This document shows, one piece after another, positions 45,568-56,500 of a DNA stretch of 64,000 nt. The position numbers and the translations under genes are program-made. The notes under the pieces were generated by a model. That model did no database searches. It was not told where the DNA came from and worked only from the letters and a program-made list of their open reading frames with translations. Source of the stretch: Boesenbergia rotunda (taxonomy: Eukaryota > Streptophyta > Magnoliopsida > Zingiberales > Zingiberaceae); contig JAGFNQ010008773.1 of assembly GCA_024364735.1 (NCBI GenBank), positions 113,865 to 177,864 of the forward strand. The letters are read 5' to 3'. Numbering within the stretch: the stretch's first letter is position 1; the number at the start of each line of letters is the position of its first letter.

Positions 45568-46540
45568 TATGTTTCTGGTTTTGTGTGTTTAGGATTTGGT
45601 TATTTTTCTGCACATTATCATGTACATTGGTTTGCTAGATAATATTTGGATGTGCGTAGACTAACTTTGTGTTGCATGCACTAGATTCCAACTATTATGA
45701 CAACTGTGTTGTTTGTATGTGATTGATTGTGTGATGTAAATTATTTGAATCCTCGGGGTTGACGAGGCTAGAAAAGCTATTTAATTTTTGTAATTAAATA
45801 TGACACTTATTTAGCCAAGCTTTCTATTTACTTTTGATCTAGATGGCATGTACACTCCTTCGTGGAGTTTAGGATCAATGGATGTAAATTAGTTAGCTAG
45901 TCATCTCGGCTCAGGGACTCCTTCATGGTGACTTACGCATGGATAGGATAGAGTGGACGAGGTGATGACACGACTGAAGGCGCATTAGAGACCAATGCCA
46001 TAATAGTTGGAAAAATCTAGGATTTTTTCATAGCTCTATTATTATTTTTGGTTTATGTGCTTGTGTGAATGCATGTAAAAACCTCAACACAAATAACTAA
46101 GTGGGAGAGGGACCCTAAGGGTTCCATGACCTCCACTACAATCTGATATGTGATGCGAACAAGCTTGCGCGTCGGCTCTGAGTGCCTTCCTCCCCATCGG
46201 ATGGGCTTGTTCTGCGGATCACTAGGTCAGAAAAGACTATAGGAAATTATTGACTAGCGTGTGTGCTTCTCCATCGAAAGACAAATAATCAGAGATAATT
46301 TTTCTTGGTGTCGTGTAGTGGTAGACACTTAGATACAAATAATAGTATCCTCCCCATCGGAGTCACTGCTATTATTTGTATGGCCGAAGAGGACCAACTA
46401 TTAATTTTACTTGTCAAAAGGTTAGGATGACAAGATAGTAAAATTAATTGGTAAAACCTCCTCTCACGAATGTAGAATTCGTATACGTCCACACCATCGT
46501 GGCATACGAAATTCTCGATGTTTGAGGTATTGGTAGATTT
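45568..46540 (+). mobile_element. 5' leader of element D
   Basis: Non-coding leader between PBS and gag. It shows 'ctccccatcgga' motifs at 46190 and 46350 and no ORF of note. Element E interrupts it at 46541, and it resumes at 57438 as far as the gag start. Confidence 0.55.
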
Positions 46541-47943
46541 TGTTGGTGCAGAATGCACCTAAGTCAAAACCTGTGTTTTGATAATGGCAACATAGGTCAA
46601 AAGTTACGTCTTACTTGTTTTCTAACAAGTTACTCAAGTGTGCAGGAAAAGCCCTAGCGAAGGACTGCTAGGCACTGGCGAAGGAGTGTCAGGGTAAAAA
46701 GACCTAGCGAAGGACTGCTAGGCACTGGCCAAGGAATGCCAGGGTAAAAAGACCTAGCGAAGGACTGCTAGCCGCTGGCGAAGGAATGCCAGGGTCAAAA
46801 GACCTAGCGAAGGGCTGCTAGGCGCCAAACGAAGGATAGCCTGGGATTGAAGCCCTAGCGAAGGAATGCTAGGCACCGAGCGAAGGGCTGCTCGGCATCC
46901 AAGACCTGACAAAGGACCGTCAGGCAAAAGTCCAACCAGAGGAACAGTTGGCATCAGGTAAATTCTCCCGAGAGGAGTAGGTGAGGACGCGTTCCCCGTC
47001 GAGGGAACAGTAGGCGTCGGTTCGACCTAAGGCTCCATTTTGGAAACCAAAGTCAGAACCAAGACAGCTAAGGCTGTATAAATTAATACTTTATTTTGTT
47101 TTCGGACTAACCCTGGATGCAGGACCAAAGGAACGTGTGTCTGCAGCTCAGAGAGCCTCAAAGGAGTGAGGCAGCAGCTGAGTAGGGCGCCCTGAGTGTC
47201 TAGGGCGCCTCCAAGGTGAACAAGAAACAAGTAAGGTAAAAAGGAGTTCGGCTAACCACTGGCCAAGGCGCCCTCTGCATCCAGGGCGCCCTCAGCAGCC
47301 AGGGCGCCTTGAACGCCCAGGGCGCCTTCAGGTGCCAAGGCGCTTCGCGCCTATGCCAGCGAGGCCGATCAACTCTATCCAGCCGAGAAGACCGCGTCAA
47401 CCAAGGCGCCCTCAGCGACCAGGGCGCCCCAGAGGTCAAACCTCATCCCTATTCAGGTGGGATAACGCTTGACCGAGCGAAGGGCGGATCGACTGACATG
47501 TGGCAGGGCGCCCTAGGTGCTATAAATAGCACCCCTCGACCCCAAGCTTGAGAACAACTTCGTACCAAAGCTTCCACGCTCTTCTGTGCTCACGCCTTGT
47601 TCCGGAAACTGCCCAACTCGAGCGACGTCGTCCTGCTGCTCCGGAAAGTCAACCTACAACCGGACGTCGGTAAAAGAAGAGAATTTTTTTTTATTAAAAG
47701 TTTATAGTGCTATACTTGTAAATCTCTTTTTGTAAACTGATTTTGCGTCCATATAGAATTGCCCAAAGTAAACGATCAACGATCGTGGGCCTTGGAGTAG
47801 GAGTCGACCTAGGCTCCGAACCAAGTAAAAAATACTGTGTTCGCGTGTTTTGTTTCTTTCCGCTGTGCAAATTGCTCTCTCCATAAATTCGAAAAGTTTT
47901 GTCGATATTCACCCCCCCCTCTATCGACTCTATCGATCCAACA
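46541..47943 (+). repeat. 5' LTR of element E
   Basis: 1403 bp, TGTTGGTGCAGAATGCACC to ATCGATCCAACA. U3 begins with a 'gacctagcgaaggactgcta' array (46650-46910). GGGCGCC-type dyads lie at 47187-47515, directly upstream of CTATAAATAG at 47519. U5 ends with a C-run and 'tatcgactctatcgatccaa'. Confidence 0.92.
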
Positions 47944-47945
47944 AG

Positions 47946-47957
47946 TGGTATCAGAGC
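47946..47957 (+). promoter_or_regulatory. Primer binding site of element E
   Basis: TGGTATCAGAGC, complementary to initiator tRNA-Met, two bases after the LTR. Confidence 0.92.
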
Positions 47958-48169
47958 GGGAAAGTTCAAACTTGGTGCAACCACCAGTTTGAAATTTTCT
48001 TTTCGGATTTTCTTTATTATTTTTGAATTTTTGTTCCGTTCAAATTTTTTTTGTTAATCGAGGTTGGTGCAACACCCCTCGATATTTTATTTCCCTTATC
48101 CAGCACTACTAATCCAAGACCTAGTCTTGAAAAATTTGTTTTTCTGTTAGTTTTCTGTTACAGATTAAA

Positions 48170-49813
48170 ATGGTCATGCAAGAGGGATTCAGCACCGCCA
48201 GACCTCCACTTTTCAGTGGAGAAGACTTTTTTTACTGGAAAAGTCGTATGGAGGTCCACCTGAAAACTCAGGTGGATATGTGGATCATCATCCAGTCCGG
48301 TCTGGAAATCTCCCGAAACGCCGAAGGACAACCACAAAGCTACTCCGAATGGGACAACTCTCTTAAACGCAAGATAGAAGCCGACGCAAAAGCAACACAA
48401 ACCCTACAATGCGGACTGACAAAGGAAGAGTTGAACCGCGTGGGCCCTTTCAACAGTGTAAAGGAGCTATGGACAAAACTGATCGAGCTGCATGAAGGGA
48501 CTTCAGATACTCGAATCAGTAAGAGGAATCTGCTACTGAACAAACTCTACACCATCAAGATGGCCGACAACGAAACAGCAGCCCAGCTCCACGCACGAAT
48601 CCAGGAGGTAATGAACGGTCTTCACACAATAGGTCACAAGGTTGAAAACCGTGACCTAATAAGGTATGCTCTAAACGCCTTCCCTAGAAACACCTTGTGG
48701 GCATCTATGGTAGATGCATACAAGGTCTCTAGGGATCTTTCTAAAATAAAATTAGATGAATTGTTTTCCGAACTTGAACTGCATGAACAAACTAACTCCA
48801 ATGTGGTCGAGAAAGGTATTGCTTTTCTTGCAGGCAAAACTGGAAGGACAACGAAGAAGAAGCCTGAACTTGAACCCGAGTCTAACTCTGACACAGACTC
48901 AGAAGACGAAGAAGGAGAACAAACTAAGCTGGTCCGGCTCGCTCGAAGCTACTACAAGGAACTGAAGAACCGAACCAACCAACGAAAATCCGGCCGAAGA
49001 AAGGACGAACCAGCTGAACCCACAAATAAGCCCAATGTAACCTGCTACGAGTGCAAGAAAAAGAGCCACTACAAGTCAGAGTGCCCTAACCTAAAGGAGA
49101 CTAAAAAGATGAGAAGAAAGAAGGCGCTGCAAGCAACCTGGGATGGAACTTCCTCAGAAGAAGAAGAAGAGGCACCCCAGTCCAACCTCCTAGCTCTGAC
49201 CGCCTCAGATAAAGTTGAGACTGAGTCAGAAACAGAACAAGAGGACGGCGAGCTGACCTTCACAGAAGACGGAGAAATTAAGGTAATCGGTTTTAATAGA
49301 TGTCAGTTAATTGAATTAATTTCGTTTCTTTCTCGAGATTTGGCAAAAGCCAAACTCCGAGTCGAATCCCTCCGACAGGAAGTAAAACTCCTAAAAGAGG
49401 GAGCTGACTCTAAACCCTTAACCGAGAAGGTTCAGGAAGGAACTCCTACTCAAGTTGAAAAACTTGAAAAGGAAAACTCCTCCCTGAAAACTCAGGTTAA
49501 GGATCTTAGATCAGCATTAGAACGATTTACATCTGGTTCCAAAGGTCTTGACATGATCCTTGGAAAACAGAAATCAGTTCTAAATCGATCCGGATTGGGC
49601 TATAGAACCAAATCTCGGCAAAGATCATACTTTGCTGTACTGAATCAGTCCAGAGGTAAAATTCAGGCATGGGTACCTAAGCTATACCTGAACAAACCGA
49701 CTGGATCAAATCAGTATTGGATCCCCAAGGACAAGATTCACATCTTGCCCAACCATCACCGTGGCTTTAGTCCAGGGGGAGCCAAACTGAAAACTATTTT
49801 CATTATTAGATAA
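48170..49813 (+). CDS. gag: gag polyprotein of element E (copia type), intact
   Basis: 547 codons, uninterrupted. Residues ~12-230 form the copia gag (UBN2/DUF4219-like) domain, opening with RPPLFSGEDFFYWKSRMEVH and including ELWTKLIELHEGTSDTRIS and WASMVDAYKVSRDLSKIK. A Lys-rich/acidic linker follows, then one CCHC knuckle (CYECKKKSHYKSEC) from residue 292. Next are an acidic segment and a coiled coil at roughly 395-465 (KEGADSKPLTEKVQ, then VEKLEKENSSLKTQVKDLRS). The tail QYWIPKDKIHILPN corresponds to the point where protease begins in autonomous copia elements; here a stop follows instead. It would form particles that package element RNA. The start is the first ATG of the frame, 213 bases after the PBS. 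Confidence 0.92.
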   Translation: MVMQEGFSTARPPLFSGEDFFYWKSRMEVHLKTQVDMWIIIQSGLEISRNAEGQPQSYSEWDNSLKRKIEADAKATQTLQCGLTKEELNRVGPFNSVKELWTKLIELHEGTSDTRISKRNLLLNKLYTIKMADNETAAQLHARIQEVMNGLHTIGHKVENRDLIRYALNAFPRNTLWASMVDAYKVSRDLSKIKLDELFSELELHEQTNSNVVEKGIAFLAGKTGRTTKKKPELEPESNSDTDSEDEEGEQTKLVRLARSYYKELKNRTNQRKSGRRKDEPAEPTNKPNVTCYECKKKSHYKSECPNLKETKKMRRKKALQATWDGTSSEEEEEAPQSNLLALTASDKVETESETEQEDGELTFTEDGEIKVIGFNRCQLIELISFLSRDLAKAKLRVESLRQEVKLLKEGADSKPLTEKVQEGTPTQVEKLEKENSSLKTQVKDLRSALERFTSGSKGLDMILGKQKSVLNRSGLGYRTKSRQRSYFAVLNQSRGKIQAWVPKLYLNKPTGSNQYWIPKDKIHILPNHHRGFSPGGAKLKTIFIIR

Positions 49814-50445
49814 ACTTGTTATTCTTGATTTAAATTGCTTGATTGACTGGTTATTTAATTTCTGCAATATACTATGCTTAGACTTAGGCTAGCTTAAGGA
49901 CTAAACAAACTTAGCTGAAATTTGACAACATAGTATTGGGTGGAGGTGAGATGATAGTACGTTAGGGAAGCCAATTGGGCGGAACTAGCCGAAGCTACCA
50001 ATCCAAGACCCAAACTAGTTAGACCAGAAATTTTCAAAGAATAATTTTGAAAATGAAATTTCATTAAAAGGCTTTGTCTAGGAAAGGGTGGATGATCCCA
50101 TAAGGCTACGGCCAAAGAAGGCCTAGTGCCTCGCCAAGACCTGGAAGCCAATTTTTGAAATTCAAATTCAAATTAATTTTTTGTCAAATTCGAATCTAAC
50201 ACAAAATTTTAGTTATTTGTAGATTTAAATATCTTTTCAAAAATTTAATCAGTTTTCAAAATTAATTAAGTTTTCAAAATTTAATTATTTTTAAAAATAT
50301 ATTTTCAACTTTCAAAACTATCAAAACCTGTCTCACAAAACCTATAAGGTTAACGTGATTGAAAACCCTAGATTTGGGTGAGACAGTAAAATTAAGACTC
50401 AATTATGATTCCTTTAATACCTGTGTTGCAGTAAAATTCTATATT
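49814..50445 (+). other. gag-to-ORF2 spacer of element E
   Basis: Non-coding. A purine tract 'tccagggggagcc' lies just inside the gag end (49772). A conserved block around 'gatagtacgttaggg' is at 49954 and 'tgcctcgccaagacctggaa' at 50127. A/T-rich 'tttcaaaatt' repeats follow. Confidence 0.7.
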
Positions 50446-50605
50446 TCAAACCACGGTCAATATAGTCAAACCACGGTCAATATAGTCAAACCATGGTCAA
50501 TATAGTCAAACCATGATCAACATAGTCAAACCACGGTCAATATAGTCAAACCATGGTCAACTTAGTCAAACCACGGTCAACATAGTCAAACCAGGTCAAA
50601 TCTGG
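50446..50605 (+). repeat. 20-bp minisatellite
   Basis: About eight head-to-tail copies of a 20-bp unit CCACGGTCAATATAGTCAAA with few substitutions. It lies just upstream of the internal dyad array. Confidence 0.9.
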
Positions 50606-50639
50606 TCAAATGCACTCTCTTAGGGTTAAAAGCTAGTCC

Positions 50640-50951
50640 TTAGGGCGCCCAAATCCGTGTGGGCGCCCCAAGGCTGGTCAAAAAGCCCCTCTGCCACTGC
50701 ACGCTGACCAGGGCGCCCTGGAGCATCAGGGCGCCTTCGTATACCCCTTCAGTGGTCAAAAGCTGCCAAAAGGCAGCTGCAGCTCTGTTTAGGGCGCCCT
50801 CGTCAGGCGGGGCGCCCTCCCACAGTCCTTCAACGGCAGAAAGCTGCCGAAAGTAAATTGCAGGCCTGGTCAAGGCGCCCTCCCCATGCAGGGCGCCCTC
50901 AACAGACAGGGCGCCCTCCTGAGAAAGGGCGCCCAAAACTGCCTATAAAAA
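50640..50951 (+). promoter_or_regulatory. Internal GGGCGCCC array and TATA box upstream of ORF2 (element E)
   Basis: About ten GGGCGCCC or GGCGCC sites occur at 50642-50935, the dyad of this element's own LTR. They are followed by CTATAAAAAGG at 50943. The ORF2 ATG lies about 120 bp downstream after a CT-rich leader, which is ordinary plant promoter geometry. I infer an ORF2-specific promoter; transcription data are lacking. Confidence 0.6.
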
Positions 50952-51063
50952 GGGGCTCCCTTCCCCTTCTTCTCTTCACACTCAAAACACTTCTCCTCCT
51001 CAACTTTCTACCTTCCAAGAGATCTTGCAACCCTCTCAAGCTCTCAAGCCCTCATCTTCAACA

Positions 51064-52297
51064 ATGCCTCCCCGAGCAAACCGGTATAATTTTTTTTGTT
51101 AATTTCTTTTCAATTTTTTATTAAATGCATACTTTCTTTAAGTATACATTCTTTCTCTTAGAAGACGCCGACCCAATCAGGCAGAACCCGGTACTCAACC
51201 TAGTCCTGACCCTAGGTTTCCAAATTTAGACTTATGTAATAAGTTCGCTCGCACCACCTATAAACCTATCAAAACAAGTTACTTAAACAGACAATTTTTC
51301 ACTCAATCCTGTCCATTAGCAATGAACGCCATAAACTTTTACCAACTCGACAATCTTGTATTCTGCACTCACCCGATCAATACTTCCTTATGTGCAGAAT
51401 TTTACAATAACATAATTAGACAGGATAATCTCATGTTCTCCACCACTGTTCAAGGAATCCCCCTAACTATCACACCAACTTTACTCAATCGATACCTAGG
51501 ACTATGACTCTCGCAGTCCACCTTCTCTTGTTACCCTCCTAGGGAGCTTCCCTTTGATGCTCCCTACTCTGAGATCACCTTAGATACATTGCACTCATAT
51601 TTCTTTAGGCGACCCGTGGTCAGACGATTTCAATCTGTCGAATTAGATGTATAGGACTACGCTCTATATAGGGTCATTGTCCAATGTATCCTACCATTAT
51701 CCACCAGGGACGTCACCACTAAGCGACCATTCCACGCCTTTCTTCTGTACGCCATGATTCACCAGCTTGACATCGATATAGGACTTCACATTTTTCAGAC
51801 TATCCTACACGCCTCCAGTGTTACCACACAAGGGCAGGTACGCACACCTTACTGCCACATCATCACATCCATATTACATCACCACGGTAGAAACATTACC
51901 GAGGGAGAGATGGCCGCCTTGACTGATTACGATGAAATAGGCTATAGAAACTTTGCCCTAGCTGGTATAGAGGTGTCCGGTACCGGAGTCCTGTCCTGGA
52001 GACGTCAGAGAGCAGCCCCCCCCCCCGATTGATTCAGACGAGGAGGTTGAGGTCGACATTGGGGATCTGGCGGCAGCAGCCCGAGCACACATCGACGAGC
52101 CCGCTCCACCGACACTCTACCAGAGAGTGGCACACTTAGAGACACAGGTTCAGAGTTTCCGAGAGGAGGTCGAAGCCTACCACATAGAGCAGATGGACGC
52201 CCGTCGTGCCGATCGAGAAGTGGATGATGCACACTTCGCTGAGATGATGGCACGATTCGATTCATGGCATTCTGGTCCTTCCGGTCCCTCATTCTAG
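51064..52297 (+). pseudogene. ORF2 of element E, PF20167-like, with candidate intron
   Basis: ATG 51064 opens a 20-nt exon (MPPRAN plus two bases). GT-AG borders delimit 51084-51161 (78 nt, T-rich), and exon 2 continues in frame with an Arg-rich start and DPRFPNLDL. The central domain aligns with ORF2 of A: CPLAMNAINFYQLDNLVFC, then HQLDIDIGLHIFQTIL and RTPYCHIITSILHHH. Stops lie at 51505 (TGA) and about 51652 (TAG). A frameshift in a C run near 52020 precedes an acidic stretch (DSDEEVEVDIGD) and a coiled coil (RVAHLETQVQSFREEVEAY) ending at TAG 52297. It is broken although its gag is intact. Function unknown. Confidence 0.65.
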
Positions 52298-53528
52298 ATT
52301 CACTTAGTATTATACCAGTACCTATTTGACTGCCCCTACTCAGTAGGGTTGACTTGTGTTTGACTATATGACTGTGTTGACTATTCTATATTGACTATCT
52401 TATGATTTCTTGTCTATTCGGCAGTTAGGATTGTGCTCGGTAGAATAGATTATTTTTTTTTGAGTTAAAATTGTTTTACTTAATTTCAAAATCAGTTTTC
52501 ACTTTCGACTAAGTTTTATTTTTATTTCAAAACTACCCCTTTTCAAAACTAGGGCTTTTTCGAAAATGGACTTAGCCTAGGCCCTAACTCTAGAACTGCA
52601 TGCACCTATAGACTTAGAAGCCAGCATCTCACAAGCACCTTAGGGTACTTATGATTGATAACCTAGAAAGGGTTGAGATGCTTAGGTCTTTGTCTTAATT
52701 CAAGATGCTTTAAGTCAGTGCATCTGCAGTAATTGGGGCACTAAATACAACTTAAACAGCAATCAAGTTAAGTGTCAAGTTTAGAAAATCTAACTTGAAC
52801 AGAAACACTTAACTTGACTAACCCTAGCGAAAACTACTGCTTATAACAGTTAGTAAGTAGCTAAATGGGTTAGACAGGTCCCTACAAGGAAAAGTTAACT
52901 AATTTGGTCTAAGTCTTGGTTCAGTACAGCAAAATCATGTTTTTTTTTGCAATTTAATATCTATCTGTTTTTGATATATGGCAAAGGGGGAGAGATAGGA
53001 AAGGAGAGAAGTAAAATTTTTTTTCTCAAAATTCCTTCTCAAAATATTTTTTTCAAAAAGTTATTTCTTTCTCAAAATTCCTTCTTAAATTATTTTTCAA
53101 AAAGTTAGCTATTGTTCAAAGCTTTTCAAAACCTCTCTAGAAATACTTAGTACTTTAAGCTTAAAATTTTTCAAAAATCTTATAAGTACTTTAAGCTTAA
53201 AATTTTTCAAGTACTTCAAGCTTAAACTTTTCAAACTTTTATAAACTCAAGTTTTTCAAAACTTCCTAAGTAACTTAAATTTTATAAACCCTGAAACCAT
53301 TGAATATTTTCTTAAGTACTCAAGACTCATATTTTCAGAAATGACCTCTATGTTCGTTTAACTTAAGTTATCAAAACTTATGTTTTCAAAATACAAATTC
53401 ATACTAAGTAAAGTTCTTAAAACCCACGAAGTTTTGAAAAATCTAGGGGGAGATTCTCTCCAGGGGGAGGGAACAAATTTCTTGCTTTTAATTAAACTTA
53501 ACTTTTTGAACTAAGGTTGCCATAAATC
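52298..53528 (+). other. 3' spacer of element E
   Basis: Conserved blocks shared with A include 'ggttagacaggtccct' (52868) and 'gatatatggcaaagggggag' (52973). A 'ttttcaaaa' repeat region covers 53020-53430, and 'agggggagattctc' and 'agggggaggg' tracts lie at 53443-53472. No gene. Confidence 0.7.
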
Positions 53529-53542
53529 AAAAAGGGCGAGAT
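53529..53542 (+). promoter_or_regulatory. Polypurine tract of element E
   Basis: AAAAAGGGCGAGAT ends next to the 3' LTR. One C interrupts the purine run compared with A, B and C. Confidence 0.8.
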
Positions 53543-56500
53543 TGTTGGTGCAGAATGCACCTAAGTCAAAACCCGTGTTTTGATAATGGCAACATAGGTC
53601 AAAAGTTAAGTCTTACTTGTTTTCTAACAAGTTACTCAAGTGTGCAGGAAAAGCCCTAGCGAAGGACTGCTAGGCACTGGCGAAGGAGTGCCAGGGTAAA
53701 AAGACCTAGCGAAGGACTGCTAGGCACTGGCGAAGGAATGCCAGGGTAAAAAGACCTAGCGAAGGACTGCTAGGCGCTGGCGAAGGAATGCCAGGGTCAA
53801 AAGACCTAGCGAAGGGCTGCTAGGCGCCAGACGAAGGATAGCCTGGGATTGAAGCCCTAGCGAAGGAATGCTAGGCACCGAGCGAAGGGCTGCTCGGCAT
53901 CCAAGACCTGACAAAGGACCGTCAGGCAAAAGTCCAACCAGAGGAACAGTTGGCATCAGGTAAATTCTCCCGAGAGGAGTAGGTGAGGACGCATTCCTCA
54001 TCGAGGGAACAGTAGGCGTCGGTTCGACCTAAGGCTCCATTTTGGAGACCAAAGTCAGAACCAAGACGGCTAAGGCTGTATAAATTAATGCTTTATTTTG
54101 TTTTCGGACTAACCCTGGATGCAGGACCAAAGGAACGTGTGTCTGCAGCTCAGAGAGCCTCAAAGGAGTGAGGCAGCAGCTGAGTAGGGCGCCCTGAGTG
54201 TCTAGGGCGCCTCCAAGGTGAACAAGAAACAAGTAAGGCAAAAAGGAGTTCGGCTAACCACTGGCCGAGGCGCCCTCTGCATCCAAGGCGCCCTCAGCAG
54301 CCAGGGCGCCTTGAACGTCCAGGGCGCCTTCAGGTGCCAAGGCGCTTCACGCCTATGCCAGCGTGGCCGATCAACTCTATCCAGCCGAGAAGACCGCGTC
54401 AACCAAGGCGCCCTCAGCGACCAGGGCGCCCCAAAGGTCAAACCTCATCCCTATTCAGGTGGGATAACGCTTGACCGAGCGAAGGGCGGATCGACTGACA
54501 CGTGGCAGGGCGCCCCCGACATCCAGGGCGCCCTAGGTGCTATAAATAGCACCCCTCGACCCCAAGCTTGAGAACAACTTCGTACCAAAGCTTCCACGCT
54601 CTTCTGTGCTCACGCCTTGTTCCAGAAACTGCCCAACTCGAGCGACGACGTCCTGCTGCTCCAGAAAGTCAACCTATAACTGGACGTCGGTAAAAGAAGA
54701 GAATTTTTTTTATTAAAAGTTTATAGTGCTATATGTTAGTGATATGAGAGAAGTGTCCTAAGGCAATCGCCTTATGATTGTAAAACATTTATTTTAATAA
54801 ATGATAATTCACTATTTGAGTATACATGCTTGTGTATTTGATTGGGATCTTAAACTCATCTACTGAATGTCCGCAATACAACTCACAGCATAAGAGAATT
54901 TGTGATGGGATCACAACTAGTGATTATCTCTAAATGTGCAAATGTGAAGTATTGAAAATATCCCTAGTCGATGAATTGATAAATACGGTCACTATCAATT
55001 CTGTTGAGACTAGCATGGGTTATTCTCTAATCAGCTGATTCTCACTGGCTGGTGACATTGGGATGTCCGGAGATAAACATGGGTGCTAGTTAAGAGAACT
55101 AGTTCATTGGAGTGACTAGCTGTAAGACTTCATATGGAATCTATCTATAAATATGTCAATGAAGTTCTTACTGCGGCTTAAGTGCGATGTTCCTTTGACT
55201 TGCGGTGCTCAAGTCATCTTGGTCATGGAGACTTATACTTTAACATCTTAAGCAAGCATCTCCAAGGAGGTGTGGACCCAGGATGATTGGGTATAAGCCG
55301 AAGTGCCCGAAGATGTTTGAACAGCCTACAAAGGATTCACCACTCCTTGCGAGGAGATGTATACCCAGGCCTATCGTCGGATTGTTACTCAAAACCTCTG
55401 GCCAGAGTATATCATGTTTACAGTGCGAGTCTCTTAAATACATGAGAGTAATTAGAAATCTAAAGGACGAGAAAGACACTACTTGGGCTAGGTGTGACGT
55501 AGTCAGCCTAGTGGGGACTGACACAAATAGACCACCAAGTGGGTATAAGATGGTGAAGGGAATGGGGCACGATTTATTAGAGCTGCTGAAGGGTTTCAGA
55601 ATAATTTCTTCTGAGGTCAAACCGTTGATCTTTCGATTAATTGGGGATCATGATGTACTACTAGGTGCCACTCATGATCGTTCTATAATTAGTTGATTAT
55701 AGACGGCCAACATAAATCGAAAGCCTATTTAGTCACACGCACTACGAGTAATCCGAGGGATTTAAAACGAGTTGAAAATTAGATTTTCCGATCAAGAGAA
55801 ATAAGTCGAATCTGAGTTAATCAGAGGCGCAATGGAAGCTAAAAATGGCTAAGTCTTTTGAAGGCTTTTTGGGCAAATTAAATGAGTTTAATTCGCGTTG
55901 GTTCGGCTCGGTTTGGGCCGGCCAAAGAGGGTGTCAACCTTCCTTGGTTGGCCGGCCACAATAGAGGGAGTAAACCAATTAATTTTGGTTTAATTAATAA
56001 AACAAATCTAGCGCGATTTGTTTTATAAATTATGGATAAATAAATTTGTATAAAGAAATTTATATAAATAAATTTATAGAAATTTATTCTTTTTATGGAA
56101 GTTAAAATAATCCATGAATTTGTTTATTTTAATTTTTTAAAATCAATTATGAATTGATTTTTCCATAATAAGAAAGTTTATAAATTTCTTATAAAATTTA
56201 TTCCATAATAAAAGGAGAGATTAATTAGTTTTATTATAAAGTTAGTTATAATAAAACTTGGTTTAAACGGAATAATTCATAAGAGAATTTATAAGATAAA
56301 TTTCTTATGATAATTAATTAGTTTTATTATAAAGTTAGTTATAATAAAATTCATAAGAGAATTTATAGGATAAATTTCTTATGATAACTAATTAGTTTTA
56401 TTATAAAGTTAGTTATAATAAAACTTGGTTTAAACGGAATAATTCATAAGAGAATTTATAGGATAAATTTCTTATGATAACTAATTCTGTTAATTCGGTT

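Noticed and set aside
47027..47551. ORFs of 67-80 codons in LTR E, repeated at 54029-54571
   Set aside because: They fall in LTR U3, are built from the GGGCGCC dyads, and exist on both strands.
50446..50605. CRISPR-like regular repeats
   Set aside because: Head-to-tail 20-bp copies without unique spacers, in a plant retroelement; a minisatellite.
51064..52297. ORF2 as an envelope-like gene
   Set aside because: No signal peptide, membrane span or Cys pattern; the central domain looks like PF20167-type proteins, and the C-terminus is a coiled coil.
55240..55696. Overlapping 126- and 137-codon ORFs in the solo LTR
   Set aside because: No recognisable domain, both strands open over the same bases, inside an LTR.
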